Below are positions 9,677 to 20,513 of a DNA stretch of 64,000 nucleotides, one piece after another. The notes beneath the pieces were generated by a model. That model was not told where the DNA came from. It did no database searches and saw nothing but the letters and a program-made list of their open reading frames with translations. The stretch's first letter is position 1. Every line of letters starts with the position of its first letter. Source of the DNA: an uncultured Clostridia bacterium (lineage in GTDB: Bacteria > Bacillota > Clostridia > Oscillospirales > Ruminococcaceae); assembly GCA_947629905.1 (NCBI GenBank), contig CANRFM010000003.1:1-64000 (forward strand). The letters run 5' to 3'. The position numbers and the translations under genes were made by a program.

Positions 9677-10073
9677 GATGACAGAGGCAGAAGCACAGCA
9701 GTACAGCCCGCTGACACTGGCATTTTTAGGTGACAGTGTGTATGAGGTGCTGGTGCGGTCTGCCCTTACGGAACAAGCGAATATGCCTGTGCAGAAGCTG
9801 CACAGTGAAAAAATACAGTTTGTCTGCGCCGGATTTCAGGCGAGGGCTGCGGAACGGCTCGAGCTGACGGAGGCAGAACAGGCGATTTACAGACGGGGGC
9901 GGAATGCCTCTGTCCATCCCCCGAAAAGTGCCGACCCGGCAGATTACCGGAAAGCGACCGGACTGGAAGCGGTGTTCGGGTATCTGCATCTGACCGGCAA
10001 CACGCAGCGCATGGAAGAACTCTTTGCGGCGGTGTGGGGGATGAGAAACGAACTGATTTCCCAAACGAAATGA
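9666..10073 (+). CDS. mrnC: Mini-ribonuclease 3
   Basis: SPLTLAFLGDSVYEVLVR...YRRGRNASVHPPKSADPADYRKATGLEAVFGYLHLTG; start overlaps the obgE stop. Confidence 0.9.
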   Translation: MSGKMTEAEAQQYSPLTLAFLGDSVYEVLVRSALTEQANMPVQKLHSEKIQFVCAGFQARAAERLELTEAEQAIYRRGRNASVHPPKSADPADYRKATGLEAVFGYLHLTGNTQRMEELFAAVWGMRNELISQTK

Positions 10074-10086
10074 AAGGAGACTGTGT

Positions 10087-10830
10087 ATGTCCGGACATTC
10101 CAAGTGGAATAATATCAAACGCCGAAAGGAAGCGACCGATGCGGTCAAGGCGAAGGTCTTTACGAAAATCGGCAGAGAGATGATCGTCTGCATCAAGGAG
10201 GGCGGTCCTGATCCGAGCAGCAATGCCCGCCTGCGTGACCTCATCGCCAAGGCAAAATCCAACAACGTACCGAATGACAACATCGACCGCCTGATCAAGA
10301 AAGCATCCGGCGAGGGGAGCAAGAGCGATTACGAAGCCATGGTCTATGAGGGCTACGGACCGAGCGGTGTTGCTGTCATTGTCGAGTGCCTGACCGATAA
10401 CAAGAACCGGACAGCCGGTGATGTGCGGCACTATTTCGATAAATTCGGGGGCAATTTAGGCACGACCGGATGTGTTTCATTCCAGTTTACGGACAAGGGT
10501 ATCGTGGTAGTGGAAAATACTGGTATCGACGAAGATCAGGCAATGGAGGACTGCTTCGACTGCGGGGGGGATGACCTCACGCTGGAAGAAGATACGATCG
10601 TCATGGAATGCGCACCCGCACAGGTTCACGCCATGCGGGAAGCCCTGACGGAAAAGGGATACAATGTGCTTTCTGCCGAAGCAGAGAAAGTCCCTTCGAG
10701 CTATGTCCGGCTGGACGATCCGGATGATGTGAAAAAAATGCAGAATCTCCTTGATTTTCTGGAGGAAAATGACGACGTTCAGAATGTTTATCACAACTGG
10801 GAAATGCCGGAAGATGGCGAATCATTATAA
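10087..10830 (+). CDS. YebC/PmpR family regulatory/translation protein
   Basis: MSGHSKWNNIKRRKEATDAVKAKVFTKIGREMIVCIKEGG. Confidence 0.95.
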   Translation: MSGHSKWNNIKRRKEATDAVKAKVFTKIGREMIVCIKEGGPDPSSNARLRDLIAKAKSNNVPNDNIDRLIKKASGEGSKSDYEAMVYEGYGPSGVAVIVECLTDNKNRTAGDVRHYFDKFGGNLGTTGCVSFQFTDKGIVVVENTGIDEDQAMEDCFDCGGDDLTLEEDTIVMECAPAQVHAMREALTEKGYNVLSAEAEKVPSSYVRLDDPDDVKKMQNLLDFLEENDDVQNVYHNWEMPEDGESL

Positions 10831-10851
10831 TTTAACAGGAGGCAGATCATT

Positions 10852-11094
10852 ATGCGCAGCACAGGAATTTTCAGACGTATGGATGCACTTGGCAGAATCG
10901 TACTGCCAAAGGAACTGAGAAAGAGTCTTGGTCTTGAAGTCAATGACTATATGCAGATTTTTCTGGATGACGATGCGATCGTTCTCCGCAAGAGCCATCT
11001 GAGCTGTATGGCTTGCGGTGAGACCGAGAATCTGACCGATTTCCACAATAAGAAGATTTGCCGGAAGTGCATGGAGGAGCTGCGGAATCTGTAA
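10852..11094 (+). CDS. AbrB/SpoVT-type DNA-binding protein with C-terminal CxxC...CxxC
   Basis: MRSTGIFRRMDALGRIVLPKELRKSLGLEVNDYMQIFLDDDAIVLRK plus CMACGETE...CRKC. Confidence 0.9.
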   Translation: MRSTGIFRRMDALGRIVLPKELRKSLGLEVNDYMQIFLDDDAIVLRKSHLSCMACGETENLTDFHNKKICRKCMEELRNL

Positions 11095-11124
11095 GCATTC
11101 CGCACCGCCGGCTGAGAATGGGAG

Positions 11125-12636
11125 ATGAGCCGTATGCGTAATACCCGGAACGATACCCTGCAATACATCTACACCCTCTGCAACCGCTATGAACAGCAGG
11201 GGATGCGTATCAGGGACAGCCATATGTCCGTGCGTGACTATGCACAGTTTGCGATCATGAAATTCATGCTCTACCTTGCCGACAGTGACCGGAACATCCG
11301 GGATGCGGAGGTAGACATCATCAACGATTGTCTGGGGTTCTCCCTGACAAGGGACTACGTGGTGCGCTTTGTGGAGGAGCACCGCATTTCGGGAGATGCG
11401 ATCTTTGATACCATACTCTCCCTGCTGACCGTGTTCATCAATGCAGACATCCAGAACGATGCGGCAGAAGGAAGCACATCGCTGATGCTGCTGGAATTTT
11501 TCGATGAGCTGGGTCTGGAGTTCATCACCCATGACGGCAAATATGACGACCGTCAGACCAAGGCAATGGCAGCCCTCATGCTGCGGCTGAAAAACTACCG
11601 CTCTGCCTATCTGCGGAGCTGGAAAAAGCTCAAGCATGAGCGCATTAACCCCTTTGCCCCGATGGCAAACAATCCGGAGTTGCGTATGGAGACACCTGCC
11701 AGCGCACCTCCTGCGGCTGACAGACCGTCTGCTGAACAGGCGGCAGACCCCATCCCCAAGCTGAAACAGGAAGAGACACAGGCAGAAAAGCCGGAAGAAG
11801 AGCCCGAAGAAGATCTGGAAACACTTTTGGAGAACCTCAACAGCCTGACCGGGCTTTCCCGTGTCAAGGAAGATCTTACCAGTCTCATCAACCTGCTGAA
11901 GGTACATAAGATGCGTGCCGACAGAGGGCTGCCGCAGGCTTCGGTATCGCTGCACATGATCTTTTCAGGCAACCCCGGCACGGGCAAAACGACCGTTGCC
12001 CGGCTGCTCAGCAAAATCTACAAGCAGCTTGGCGTACTCAGCAAGGGGCATCTTGTGGAAGTAGACCGTTCCGGGCTGGTCAGCGGCTATGTCGGGCAGA
12101 CGGCGATCAAGACGAAAAAGGTCATCGACAGCGCCCTTGGCGGCTTGCTGTTCATTGACGAGGCGTATGCTCTGACTGCCAATACTGGTTCAAATGACTT
12201 CGGCATAGAAGCAGTCAACACGCTCCTGAAAGCCATGGAGGACAGCCGGGAAGATCTGGTGGTCATCTGCGCCGGGTATACGGACCTGATGGAGCAGTTT
12301 CTGGACTCCAATCCGGGGCTGCGTTCCCGCTTTAACAAGCAGATCCTCTTTGAGGACTATACGGCAGAGGAGCTGGTGGATATTTTTATGGGCATCTGCG
12401 AAAAGTCTTTCTTTGAGCTGACGGATGAGGCGAAAGAGGTTGTTGATCAGTTCTTTGCCGACCGGGTAGCACACAAGACAGAACTGCCGGGCTTTGCCAA
12501 CGGCAGAGATGCACGCAATTATTTTGAGAAAACGCTGACTTGTCAGGCAAACCGCCTTGCCACGATGGTTTCCGTCACAGACAAGGATCTGGTGACGATT
12601 ACCAAGGAAGACGTGGAAAAGGTGGCACTGTTCTGA
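11125..12636 (+). CDS. AAA+ ATPase (CbbX/SpoVK-like) with helical N-terminal domain
   Basis: Walker A FSGNPGTGKTTVARLL, Walker B GGLLFIDEAY; RLKNYRSAYLRSWKK; N-terminal region TerB-like. Confidence 0.85.
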   Translation: MSRMRNTRNDTLQYIYTLCNRYEQQGMRIRDSHMSVRDYAQFAIMKFMLYLADSDRNIRDAEVDIINDCLGFSLTRDYVVRFVEEHRISGDAIFDTILSLLTVFINADIQNDAAEGSTSLMLLEFFDELGLEFITHDGKYDDRQTKAMAALMLRLKNYRSAYLRSWKKLKHERINPFAPMANNPELRMETPASAPPAADRPSAEQAADPIPKLKQEETQAEKPEEEPEEDLETLLENLNSLTGLSRVKEDLTSLINLLKVHKMRADRGLPQASVSLHMIFSGNPGTGKTTVARLLSKIYKQLGVLSKGHLVEVDRSGLVSGYVGQTAIKTKKVIDSALGGLLFIDEAYALTANTGSNDFGIEAVNTLLKAMEDSREDLVVICAGYTDLMEQFLDSNPGLRSRFNKQILFEDYTAEELVDIFMGICEKSFFELTDEAKEVVDQFFADRVAHKTELPGFANGRDARNYFEKTLTCQANRLATMVSVTDKDLVTITKEDVEKVALF

Positions 12637-12651
12637 TCACGGAGGTACGAT

Positions 12652-13122
12652 ATGGTAGTTATTGAAATGGAAAACGGAAAGGAGATCGAGATCGAGCTGT
12701 ATCCCGACATTGCACCGATCTCCTGCGAGAATTTTGAGAAGCTCGTCAGACAGGGCTTCTATGACGGGCTGACCTTTCACCGGGTCATTGAGGGATTTAT
12801 GATTCAGGGCGGCTGCCCGAACGGCACGGGCACAGGCGGTCCGGGCTGGACGATCAAGGGCGAATTTGCTGCCAACGGTGTGCAGAATGATCTGAAACAC
12901 ACCCGTGGTGTGCTCTCTATGGCAAGGGCAATGCAGCCGGACTCTGCCGGTTCGCAGTTCTTCATCATGCATCAGGATGCACCGCATCTGGACGGACAGT
13001 ATGCGGCTTTCGGGAAAGTGGTCTCCGGCATGGACGTTGTCGATGAAATTGCTGTGACAGCTACGGACTTTAACGACAAGCCTAAAACACCGCAGGTCAT
13101 GAAGCGGGTCTACATCAAGTAG
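12652..13122 (+). CDS. Peptidyl-prolyl cis-trans isomerase, cyclophilin type
   Basis: FHRVIEGFMIQGGCPNGTGTGGPGWTIKGEF...SAGSQFFIMHQDAPHLDGQYAAFGKV. Confidence 0.95.
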   Translation: MVVIEMENGKEIEIELYPDIAPISCENFEKLVRQGFYDGLTFHRVIEGFMIQGGCPNGTGTGGPGWTIKGEFAANGVQNDLKHTRGVLSMARAMQPDSAGSQFFIMHQDAPHLDGQYAAFGKVVSGMDVVDEIAVTATDFNDKPKTPQVMKRVYIK

Positions 13123-13174
13123 TACCCAAGATATAGCAATTGGTGCAGCCGATTGCAGCCTATACAGCAGACAT

Positions 13175-13210
13175 TCCCTAAAAATCTGATATCTGTCAGA
13201 TTTTTAGGGA
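13175..13210. repeat. Perfect 15-bp inverted repeat (hairpin)
   Basis: TCCCTAAAAATCTGA-tatctg-TCAGATTTTTAGGGA. Confidence 0.85.
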
Positions 13211-13292
13211 TTCGTATTAGAAGATAGTAAGTGTTCCATGATAAAGCCTCTGATGCGGCTGCTTCAGGAATGGTTAAGGCAGCATGGCACAG

Positions 13293-13321
13293 TTGACAAA
13301 AGCAAGAAAGCGTGGTATAAT
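13293..13321 (+). promoter_or_regulatory. lepA promoter (TTGACA-17-TATAAT)
   Basis: TTGACA 13293-13298, TATAAT 13316-13321. Confidence 0.75.
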
Positions 13322-13417
13322 ATAGAAATATGAAAGTTATTTCTGTGACTGCACCTGTGTTCAAGCGGCAGAAGGCAGTACTACATCATACGATCACACA
13401 GTAAGGAGGAAACCGGT

Positions 13418-15220
13418 TTGGATCCGAAACATATCCGGAATTTCTGCATCATTGCCCATATCGACCACGGAAAGTCTACGCTGGCTGACCGCATCCTCGA
13501 AAAGACCCGCACGGTCGCTGAACGGGATATGGAACAGCAGATCTTAGACAACATGGACCTCGAACGGGAACGGGGCATTACCATTAAAGCAAGAGCCGTG
13601 CGCCTGCAATATCAGGCGAATGACGGGGAGACGTATATCTTTAACCTCATCGATACGCCCGGACACGTGGACTTTAATTACGAAGTCTCCCGGTCGTTAG
13701 CTGCCTGTGAGGGGGCTATCCTGATCGTGGATGCTTCACAGGGCATCGAAGCGCAGACCCTTGCAAACACATACCTTGCCATTGAGCATGATTTAGAGGT
13801 CGTTCCGGTCGTGAACAAGATCGACCTGCCCTCTGCACAGCCGGAACGGGTCTGTCAGGAAGTAGAGGACATCATCGGCATCCCGGCAATGGATGCGCCC
13901 CGCATTTCTGCCAAATTAGGCACAAATATCGAAGAAGTGCTCGAACGCATCGTCACCGACATCCCTGCCCCGCAAGCCGACAAAACTGCCCCCCTGCGGG
14001 CGCTCATCTTTGACAGCTACTATGATTCCTACAAGGGTGTCATCATTTATGTGCGTGTCAAGGACGGAACCGTGCACGTGGGCGATACCATACGGCTGAT
14101 GGCGACTGGTGCGGAATTTACCGTCACGGAGACAGGCTACATGACGACCGATCAGCTTGTCAATACCGGAACACTCGAAGCGGGAGAAGTCGGCTACATT
14201 GCCGCATCCATCAAGAGTATCGGGGACACGCAGGTGGGCGATACCGTCACCCTTGCGGAGAACCCCTGTGCCGAAGCACTGCCCGGCTACCGGAAAGTCA
14301 ATCCCATGGTGTTCTCCGGTATCTATCCGGCTGACGGCGCAAGGTACGGCGATCTGCGGGATGCACTGGAGAAATTGCAGCTCAACGATGCAGCGCTCTC
14401 CTTTGAGCCGGAAACCTCTGTGGCGCTGGGCTTTGGCTTTCGCTGCGGCTTTTTGGGACTGCTGCACATGGAGATCATTCAGGAACGTCTGGAACGGGAG
14501 TATAACCTCGACCTCATCACCACAGCACCAAGCGTTATCTACAAAGTCACACTCACGGACGGCACGGTGCAGTATATCGACAACCCTACCAACTACCCCG
14601 ACCCCTCTCTCATTGCACAGGCAGAAGAACCGCTTGTCAAGGCGGATATTCTCGTCCCCTCGGAGTATGTGGGGAATGTCATGGACTTGTGTCAGGACAG
14701 ACGGGGCACATTCAAGGATATGCAGTATCTGGACGATACCCGTGTTACCCTGAAATATGAACTGCCCCTCAATGAGATCGTCTACGACTTCTTCGATGCC
14801 CTCAAATCCCGCACCAGAGGGTATGCTTCATTCGATTATGAGCTGATGGGCTATGCCCCTTCGAAGCTGGTGAAGCTTGATATTTTGCTCAACGGCGACG
14901 TGGTGGATGCGCTGTCCTTTATCATCCACACGGACAAGGCATATGCACGGGGCAGGAAAATTGCCGAAAAGCTGAAAGAGAACATTCCGAGACAGCTGTT
15001 TGAAGTCCCCATTCAGGCGGCGATCGGCGGTAAAATTATCGCCCGTGAGACGGTCAAGGCAATGCGCAAGGACGTGCTTGCCAAGTGCTATGGCGGCGAC
15101 ATCACCCGGAAGAAGAAGCTGCTCGAAAAGCAGAAAGAGGGCAAAAAGCGTATGCGTCAGCTTGGTACTGTAGAAGTGCCGCAGGAAGCCTTTATGAGCG
15201 TACTCAAGCTCGATGAATAG
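13418..15220 (+). CDS. lepA: Elongation factor 4 (LepA)
   Basis: [23 protein letters not shown]...; TTG start after AAGGAGGA. Confidence 0.97.
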   Translation: MDPKHIRNFCIIAHIDHGKSTLADRILEKTRTVAERDMEQQILDNMDLERERGITIKARAVRLQYQANDGETYIFNLIDTPGHVDFNYEVSRSLAACEGAILIVDASQGIEAQTLANTYLAIEHDLEVVPVVNKIDLPSAQPERVCQEVEDIIGIPAMDAPRISAKLGTNIEEVLERIVTDIPAPQADKTAPLRALIFDSYYDSYKGVIIYVRVKDGTVHVGDTIRLMATGAEFTVTETGYMTTDQLVNTGTLEAGEVGYIAASIKSIGDTQVGDTVTLAENPCAEALPGYRKVNPMVFSGIYPADGARYGDLRDALEKLQLNDAALSFEPETSVALGFGFRCGFLGLLHMEIIQERLEREYNLDLITTAPSVIYKVTLTDGTVQYIDNPTNYPDPSLIAQAEEPLVKADILVPSEYVGNVMDLCQDRRGTFKDMQYLDDTRVTLKYELPLNEIVYDFFDALKSRTRGYASFDYELMGYAPSKLVKLDILLNGDVVDALSFIIHTDKAYARGRKIAEKLKENIPRQLFEVPIQAAIGGKIIARETVKAMRKDVLAKCYGGDITRKKKLLEKQKEGKKRMRQLGTVEVPQEAFMSVLKLDE

Positions 15221-15229
15221 GAGGAAGCT

Positions 15230-15550
15230 ATGAAGAAATTTACCTGTCCGCACTGCGGAGAACCGACTTTTTCCCCCCTGCAGAAAGCCCTTGCGGGTTC
15301 GCTGCGCACCAGAGGAAAGCCCTGCCCGAAATGCGGCAAACGCTGCTGCAATGATATGACTTCGATCTATTTTTCGGCGGTCGTGTCCGTTCTGGCTTTT
15401 ATCGCCGTCATGGTGATCTATCTCTTTCACACGGAGCGTGTTTTTTCGAGCATTCTGATCGTCTGCATTATTTTAGGCAGCCTGCTGCTGTGTTTTCTGT
15501 TCAATATGTTCTTCGGCAAGCTGACCCGTCCGCTGCGCATCATGGAATGA
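15230..15550 (+). CDS. Small membrane protein with N-terminal double-CxxC zinc ribbon, unknown function
   Basis: CPHCGEPTF...CPKCGKRCC followed by two hydrophobic helices. Confidence 0.75.
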   Translation: MKKFTCPHCGEPTFSPLQKALAGSLRTRGKPCPKCGKRCCNDMTSIYFSAVVSVLAFIAVMVIYLFHTERVFSSILIVCIILGSLLLCFLFNMFFGKLTRPLRIME

Positions 15551-16623
15551 TGACAGGGCTGTACCTGCACATTCCTTTCTGCGCCCGGAAATGCCCCTAC
15601 TGCGCCTTTTTCTCCGTACCGTACCGGAAAGAGACAGTCGCTGCCTACACGGAAGCGATCCGGCGGAATATTGCCGCCTGCGGTCTGACGGACAGGGTGG
15701 ACACGATCTATTTCGGCGGCGGAACGCCCTCTCTGCTGACAGCGGCGCAGGTTTCAGACATCCTGAACACCTGCGCAAAATATCTGCACCTTGCCCCCGA
15801 ACCGGAAATTACACTGGAATACAACCCGACCGGCAGCCGAGAGACTTACCTGCGTGAACTGTATGCAGCCGGAGTCAACCGGCTGTCTGTCGGGACACAG
15901 AGCTTTTCAGACAGGCAGCTCAGGCTGCTTGGCAGGACGCACACGGCACAGCAGGGGAGGGAAGCGGTGCTGACGGCGTATGCGGCAGGATTCCGGAATA
16001 TTTCCTGCGACCTGATGCTTGCCGTCCCGGAACAGATGGCGGAGCTGCTTGCGGAAACGCTGCAAACTCTCACAGAGCTGCCGATCGTTCATGTATCGGC
16101 GTATCTGCTGCAAGTGGAGGCGGGAACAGCACTTGCCGGAGATGCGGCGCTGCTTGCCCGCTGCCCGGATGAGGACACGGCAGCCGACCTCTATTTGCAG
16201 GCGGTACACACGCTCGAAAATGCCGGGCTGCACCAGTATGAGGTCAGCAGCTTTGCACGGGAGGGCTTTGAGAGCCGGCACAACCTGAAATACTGGCGCT
16301 GTGAGCCGTATTTCGGCATCGGGGCAGGGGCGCACGCCTGCTGTTTCGGGAAAAGATCCTGCGTGCCGGAGGATATAGCCGCTTTCCTCGAAGCCGACCG
16401 GCAGCCGGAACAGCTCCTCTCTGCAAGCCCCTGCGACCCGGAGGAACGGCTGATGCTTGGGCTGCGCCTGACAGAGGGCGTGCAGCCGGAGCGACTTCCC
16501 GGCAAAGGGAAGATCCCCCTCTTGCAGAAAGCCGGGTATCTCCGGGAGCGGAACGGAAAAATCGCCCTCACCCCAGAGGGCTTTGCGGTATCGAATGCCG
16601 TCATTACGGAATTATTAACATAA
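15550..16623 (+). CDS. hemW: Radical SAM heme chaperone HemW (coproporphyrinogen III oxidase-like)
   Basis: LYLHIPFCARKCPYCAFFSV...DTIYFGGGTPSLL. Confidence 0.93.
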   Translation: MTGLYLHIPFCARKCPYCAFFSVPYRKETVAAYTEAIRRNIAACGLTDRVDTIYFGGGTPSLLTAAQVSDILNTCAKYLHLAPEPEITLEYNPTGSRETYLRELYAAGVNRLSVGTQSFSDRQLRLLGRTHTAQQGREAVLTAYAAGFRNISCDLMLAVPEQMAELLAETLQTLTELPIVHVSAYLLQVEAGTALAGDAALLARCPDEDTAADLYLQAVHTLENAGLHQYEVSSFAREGFESRHNLKYWRCEPYFGIGAGAHACCFGKRSCVPEDIAAFLEADRQPEQLLSASPCDPEERLMLGLRLTEGVQPERLPGKGKIPLLQKAGYLRERNGKIALTPEGFAVSNAVITELLT

Positions 16624-16654
16624 ACAGCCGCCCTTTGCAGGACGGCTGTTTTGG
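16623..16654. terminator. Terminator between convergent hemW and the D,D-carboxypeptidase gene
   Basis: ACAGCCGCCCT...AGGACGGCTGTTTT. Confidence 0.7.
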
Positions 16655-16659
16655 ATTTG

Positions 16660-18120
16660 TCAGGATTTCGGCTTTTGGTTATCCGGTTTTTTCGGGGGTG
16701 CGGGGCGTTTGCGCTGTGCGGGTTTCCGGGGACGGCGGGCAGCATCTTTTTTCACGGCTGCGGAATTGGGGTGCAGATAGATGGGCTGCAGCGGTTTCTT
16801 GCGGTTCACGTACAGAATATGGGAGTACACGCAGAGCGCAATATAGATCGCACTGAGCAGCACGCTGAACAGGATCGCACGGGTGAGCCATTCCGTTTTC
16901 GGGAAGTGCTGAATGAGGGCTGTGTAGTACTTGAACCTCGACAGCTCCACGGATGAGGTCGCTATCAGGTCGACAGACGTGATGTCCTCACCGGAGAATT
17001 TCAGGGTGACTGTGCCGAGTTTTTCGCCAGCCTTGATGGGGGCGGAGACATTTTCTGCCAGTTCCAGTTCCTGCGTGATGGAAGCCACATCTGCCATATC
17101 ATACCAGAGCGTTCCGAAAGACTTTGCAGGCTTGACAAGCACATAGTCCACGCCGTCACCGTTCCGGACTGAAACCTGCCCCAGTTCGGTCGCATCGGAC
17201 AGAATGGTCTGGAACGAGAAATGCTCAAACACCCACTGGAACAGTGCCTGTGCATCCTCAATGTGGTAATATTCCAGTGTGCCTTCGCTGTTGTTGAACG
17301 GGGCAGCGAGCAGAATGACAAGGAAATTGTTCCCGTCTTTGGAAGCCTTGCAGACGATACTTCTGCCCTGTTCAGTGAGGTTAGCCGTCTTGATGCCCTT
17401 GACTTCTTCCATGTAATATTCACTGGAAGCCTGTGTCATGAGGTTGGAATGTGTCCACGTCCAGCCGTCCGGGTGACGTTCGGAATTGGGGGAAGCGGGC
17501 GAGTAGGTCGCTGCTTCACAGGCGATCTGCTCAAATTTCTGGTTTTGCAGGGCATAGGTCGTGATGATCGCCATATCGTTGGCAGTGGTTTTCTGCCCCA
17601 CGTCATAGATACCGCTGACATTGGTAAACGTTGTCTGCGTGCAGCCCAGTTCCACGGCTTTGGCGTTCATCATGCTCACAAAGGTCTGAATGCTGCCGTT
17701 CCCGAACTGGTTCGCCAGCAGTGTGGCAGCTTCACAGGACGAGGTCAGCATCAGCGCATAGAGCAATTCTTCCACCGTGAGCACATCGCCGTTCCGGATG
17801 TCTGCATAGCGCACATCATCGGGGTTTTCCAGTTCGGAAAAAGAGGCATACAGACTCGAATCCGCCGTGATGCGTAGGCTGAGGTTGTTGCAGTTTTCCA
17901 GCACGACAATGGCTTCCATGATCTGCACCAGTGAGCCGGGCATATACTGGGTATCTGCATTTTTCTGGTAAAGTACTTCCTGCGTGTCAAGATTGATCAG
18001 CAAAGCGGCAGAACTGCGTACCTCAAAGCTTGGTGTGAACAGCACAGCCCGTCCGCTGAGATCAACGCAGAAGCAGCAGACCAACAGCAGCGAGGTGAGT
18101 ATGGAAAGGATCTTCTTCAT
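16660..18120 (-). CDS. D-alanyl-D-alanine carboxypeptidase (peptidase S11 family)
   Basis: Signal peptide; SAALLINLDTQEVLYQKNADTQYMPGSLVQIMEAIVVLE; C-terminal TM plus Pro/Lys tail. The usual SxxK appears as SLVQ here (see findings). Confidence 0.85.
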   Translation of the reverse strand: MKKILSILTSLLLVCCFCVDLSGRAVLFTPSFEVRSSAALLINLDTQEVLYQKNADTQYMPGSLVQIMEAIVVLENCNNLSLRITADSSLYASFSELENPDDVRYADIRNGDVLTVEELLYALMLTSSCEAATLLANQFGNGSIQTFVSMMNAKAVELGCTQTTFTNVSGIYDVGQKTTANDMAIITTYALQNQKFEQIACEAATYSPASPNSERHPDGWTWTHSNLMTQASSEYYMEEVKGIKTANLTEQGRSIVCKASKDGNNFLVILLAAPFNNSEGTLEYYHIEDAQALFQWVFEHFSFQTILSDATELGQVSVRNGDGVDYVLVKPAKSFGTLWYDMADVASITQELELAENVSAPIKAGEKLGTVTLKFSGEDITSVDLIATSSVELSRFKYYTALIQHFPKTEWLTRAILFSVLLSAIYIALCVYSHILYVNRKKPLQPIYLHPNSAAVKKDAARRPRKPAQRKRPAPPKKPDNQKPKS

Positions 18121-18295
18121 GAAAGCGCCTCCTGTTATTCGTTTTGGGATATACACTATTATTATACCAGAAAAAACCCGGATTGCATAGCTTTTTCAGA
18201 AAAAATCAGGATTTTCCATAAAAATTCCCCCGAAACCTATGCATATCCGCCAACAGTGCCGGGCAGCCGCTGTGAAAAAATTTACATTTTCCCCC

Positions 18296-18324
18296 TTGAC
18301 AGATACGGGAAAATGCGGTATAAT
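18296..18324 (+). promoter_or_regulatory. feoA promoter (TTGACA-17-TATAAT)
   Basis: TTGACA 18296-18301, TATAAT 18319-18324. Confidence 0.78.
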
Positions 18325-18331
18325 ACTAATA

Positions 18332-18348
18332 GGTTAGCAGAAACTAAC
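18332..18348. promoter_or_regulatory. Candidate DtxR/IdeR-family operator
   Basis: GGTTAG-cagaaa-CTAAC inverted repeat just downstream of the feoA -10. Confidence 0.45.
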
Positions 18349-18394
18349 TGCTGTGAAAACAAGATTCTTTTAGCTTTACAGGAGGTTGGTATCA

Positions 18395-18604
18395 ATGCCG
18401 CTTACATTGGCAAACCCGGAGGAAATTCTCATCATCAAGCGTATCGGTGGCAGCCCGGAGGTCAAAAAGCACCTCGAAAACCTTGGCTTTGTGGTCGGCG
18501 GAGAGGTCCGCATCGTGAACCGGCTCGGTGATAATGTGATCGTCAATGTCAAGGAAGCCCGTGTTGCTATCAGTGAAGAAATGGCACGGCGCATTATGGT
18601 CTGA
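18395..18604 (+). CDS. feoA: FeoA-family ferrous iron transport protein
   Basis: MPLTLANPEEILIIKRIGGSPEVKKHLENLGFVVGGEVRIVNRLGDNVIVNVKEARVAISEEMARRIMV. Confidence 0.9.
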   Translation: MPLTLANPEEILIIKRIGGSPEVKKHLENLGFVVGGEVRIVNRLGDNVIVNVKEARVAISEEMARRIMV

Positions 18605-18615
18605 GGGGGAGGCGT

Positions 18616-18873
18616 ATGGTAAAGACTGTTCTGAAGATCGACGGCATGATGTGCAGCATGTGCGAGTCGCATGTCAACGATGCTATCCGCAACGCTATGC
18701 CCGTGAAGAAAGTGACATCTTCCCACGCAAAGGGCGTGACGGAGCTGCTCACGGAAGAAGTCCCCGATGCGGCGCAGCTCAAAGCGATCATCGCAAAGAC
18801 GGGCTATACGCTGCTCTCGGTCAAAAGCACGCCCTGTGAGAAAAAGCACTTCTCCCTGTTCGGGAAAACCTGA
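18616..18873 (+). CDS. Heavy-metal-associated (HMA) domain protein
   Basis: LKIDGMMCSMCESHVNDAIRNAM, MxCxxC metal-binding motif. Confidence 0.88.
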   Translation: MVKTVLKIDGMMCSMCESHVNDAIRNAMPVKKVTSSHAKGVTELLTEEVPDAAQLKAIIAKTGYTLLSVKSTPCEKKHFSLFGKT

Positions 18874-18884
18874 AAAACAATAGC

Positions 18885-18917
18885 AATGCCCCCTTTGCCA
18901 ATGGCATCGGGGGCATT
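18885..18917. terminator. Bidirectional terminator between the HMA gene and eno
   Basis: AATGCCCCC...GGGGGCATT. Confidence 0.75.
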
Positions 18918-18944
18918 ATGCATGCTATTAGTGGGTTCCCTTGC

Positions 18945-20324
<1,380 letters not shown>

Positions 20325-20326
20325 TT

Positions 20327-20355
20327 ATTATACCATATTACGGCTGCATTGTCAA
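20327..20355 (-). promoter_or_regulatory. eno promoter (TTGACA-17-TATAAT on minus strand)
   Basis: rc TTGACA 20350-20355, rc TATAAT 20327-20332. Confidence 0.75.
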
Positions 20356-20436
20356 TCATTTTCTATGAATTTTTCTACTGTACAGCACTGACTTTCGGGG
20401 ACGTAAAAGAAAATTTACAGATTTGTCATAAACCCC

Positions 20437-20465
20437 TTGCCAAATCTGCCTGCCTGTGTTATAAT
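20437..20465 (+). promoter_or_regulatory. Promoter of the DUF4132 gene (TTGCCA-17-TATAAT)
   Basis: TTGCCA 20437-20442; TATAAT 20460-20465 within CTGTGTTATAAT. Confidence 0.6.
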
Positions 20466-20513
20466 AAAGTATAACTATCTGTCATTCCATTGACGAATCA
20501 AGGAGGAATCCCC

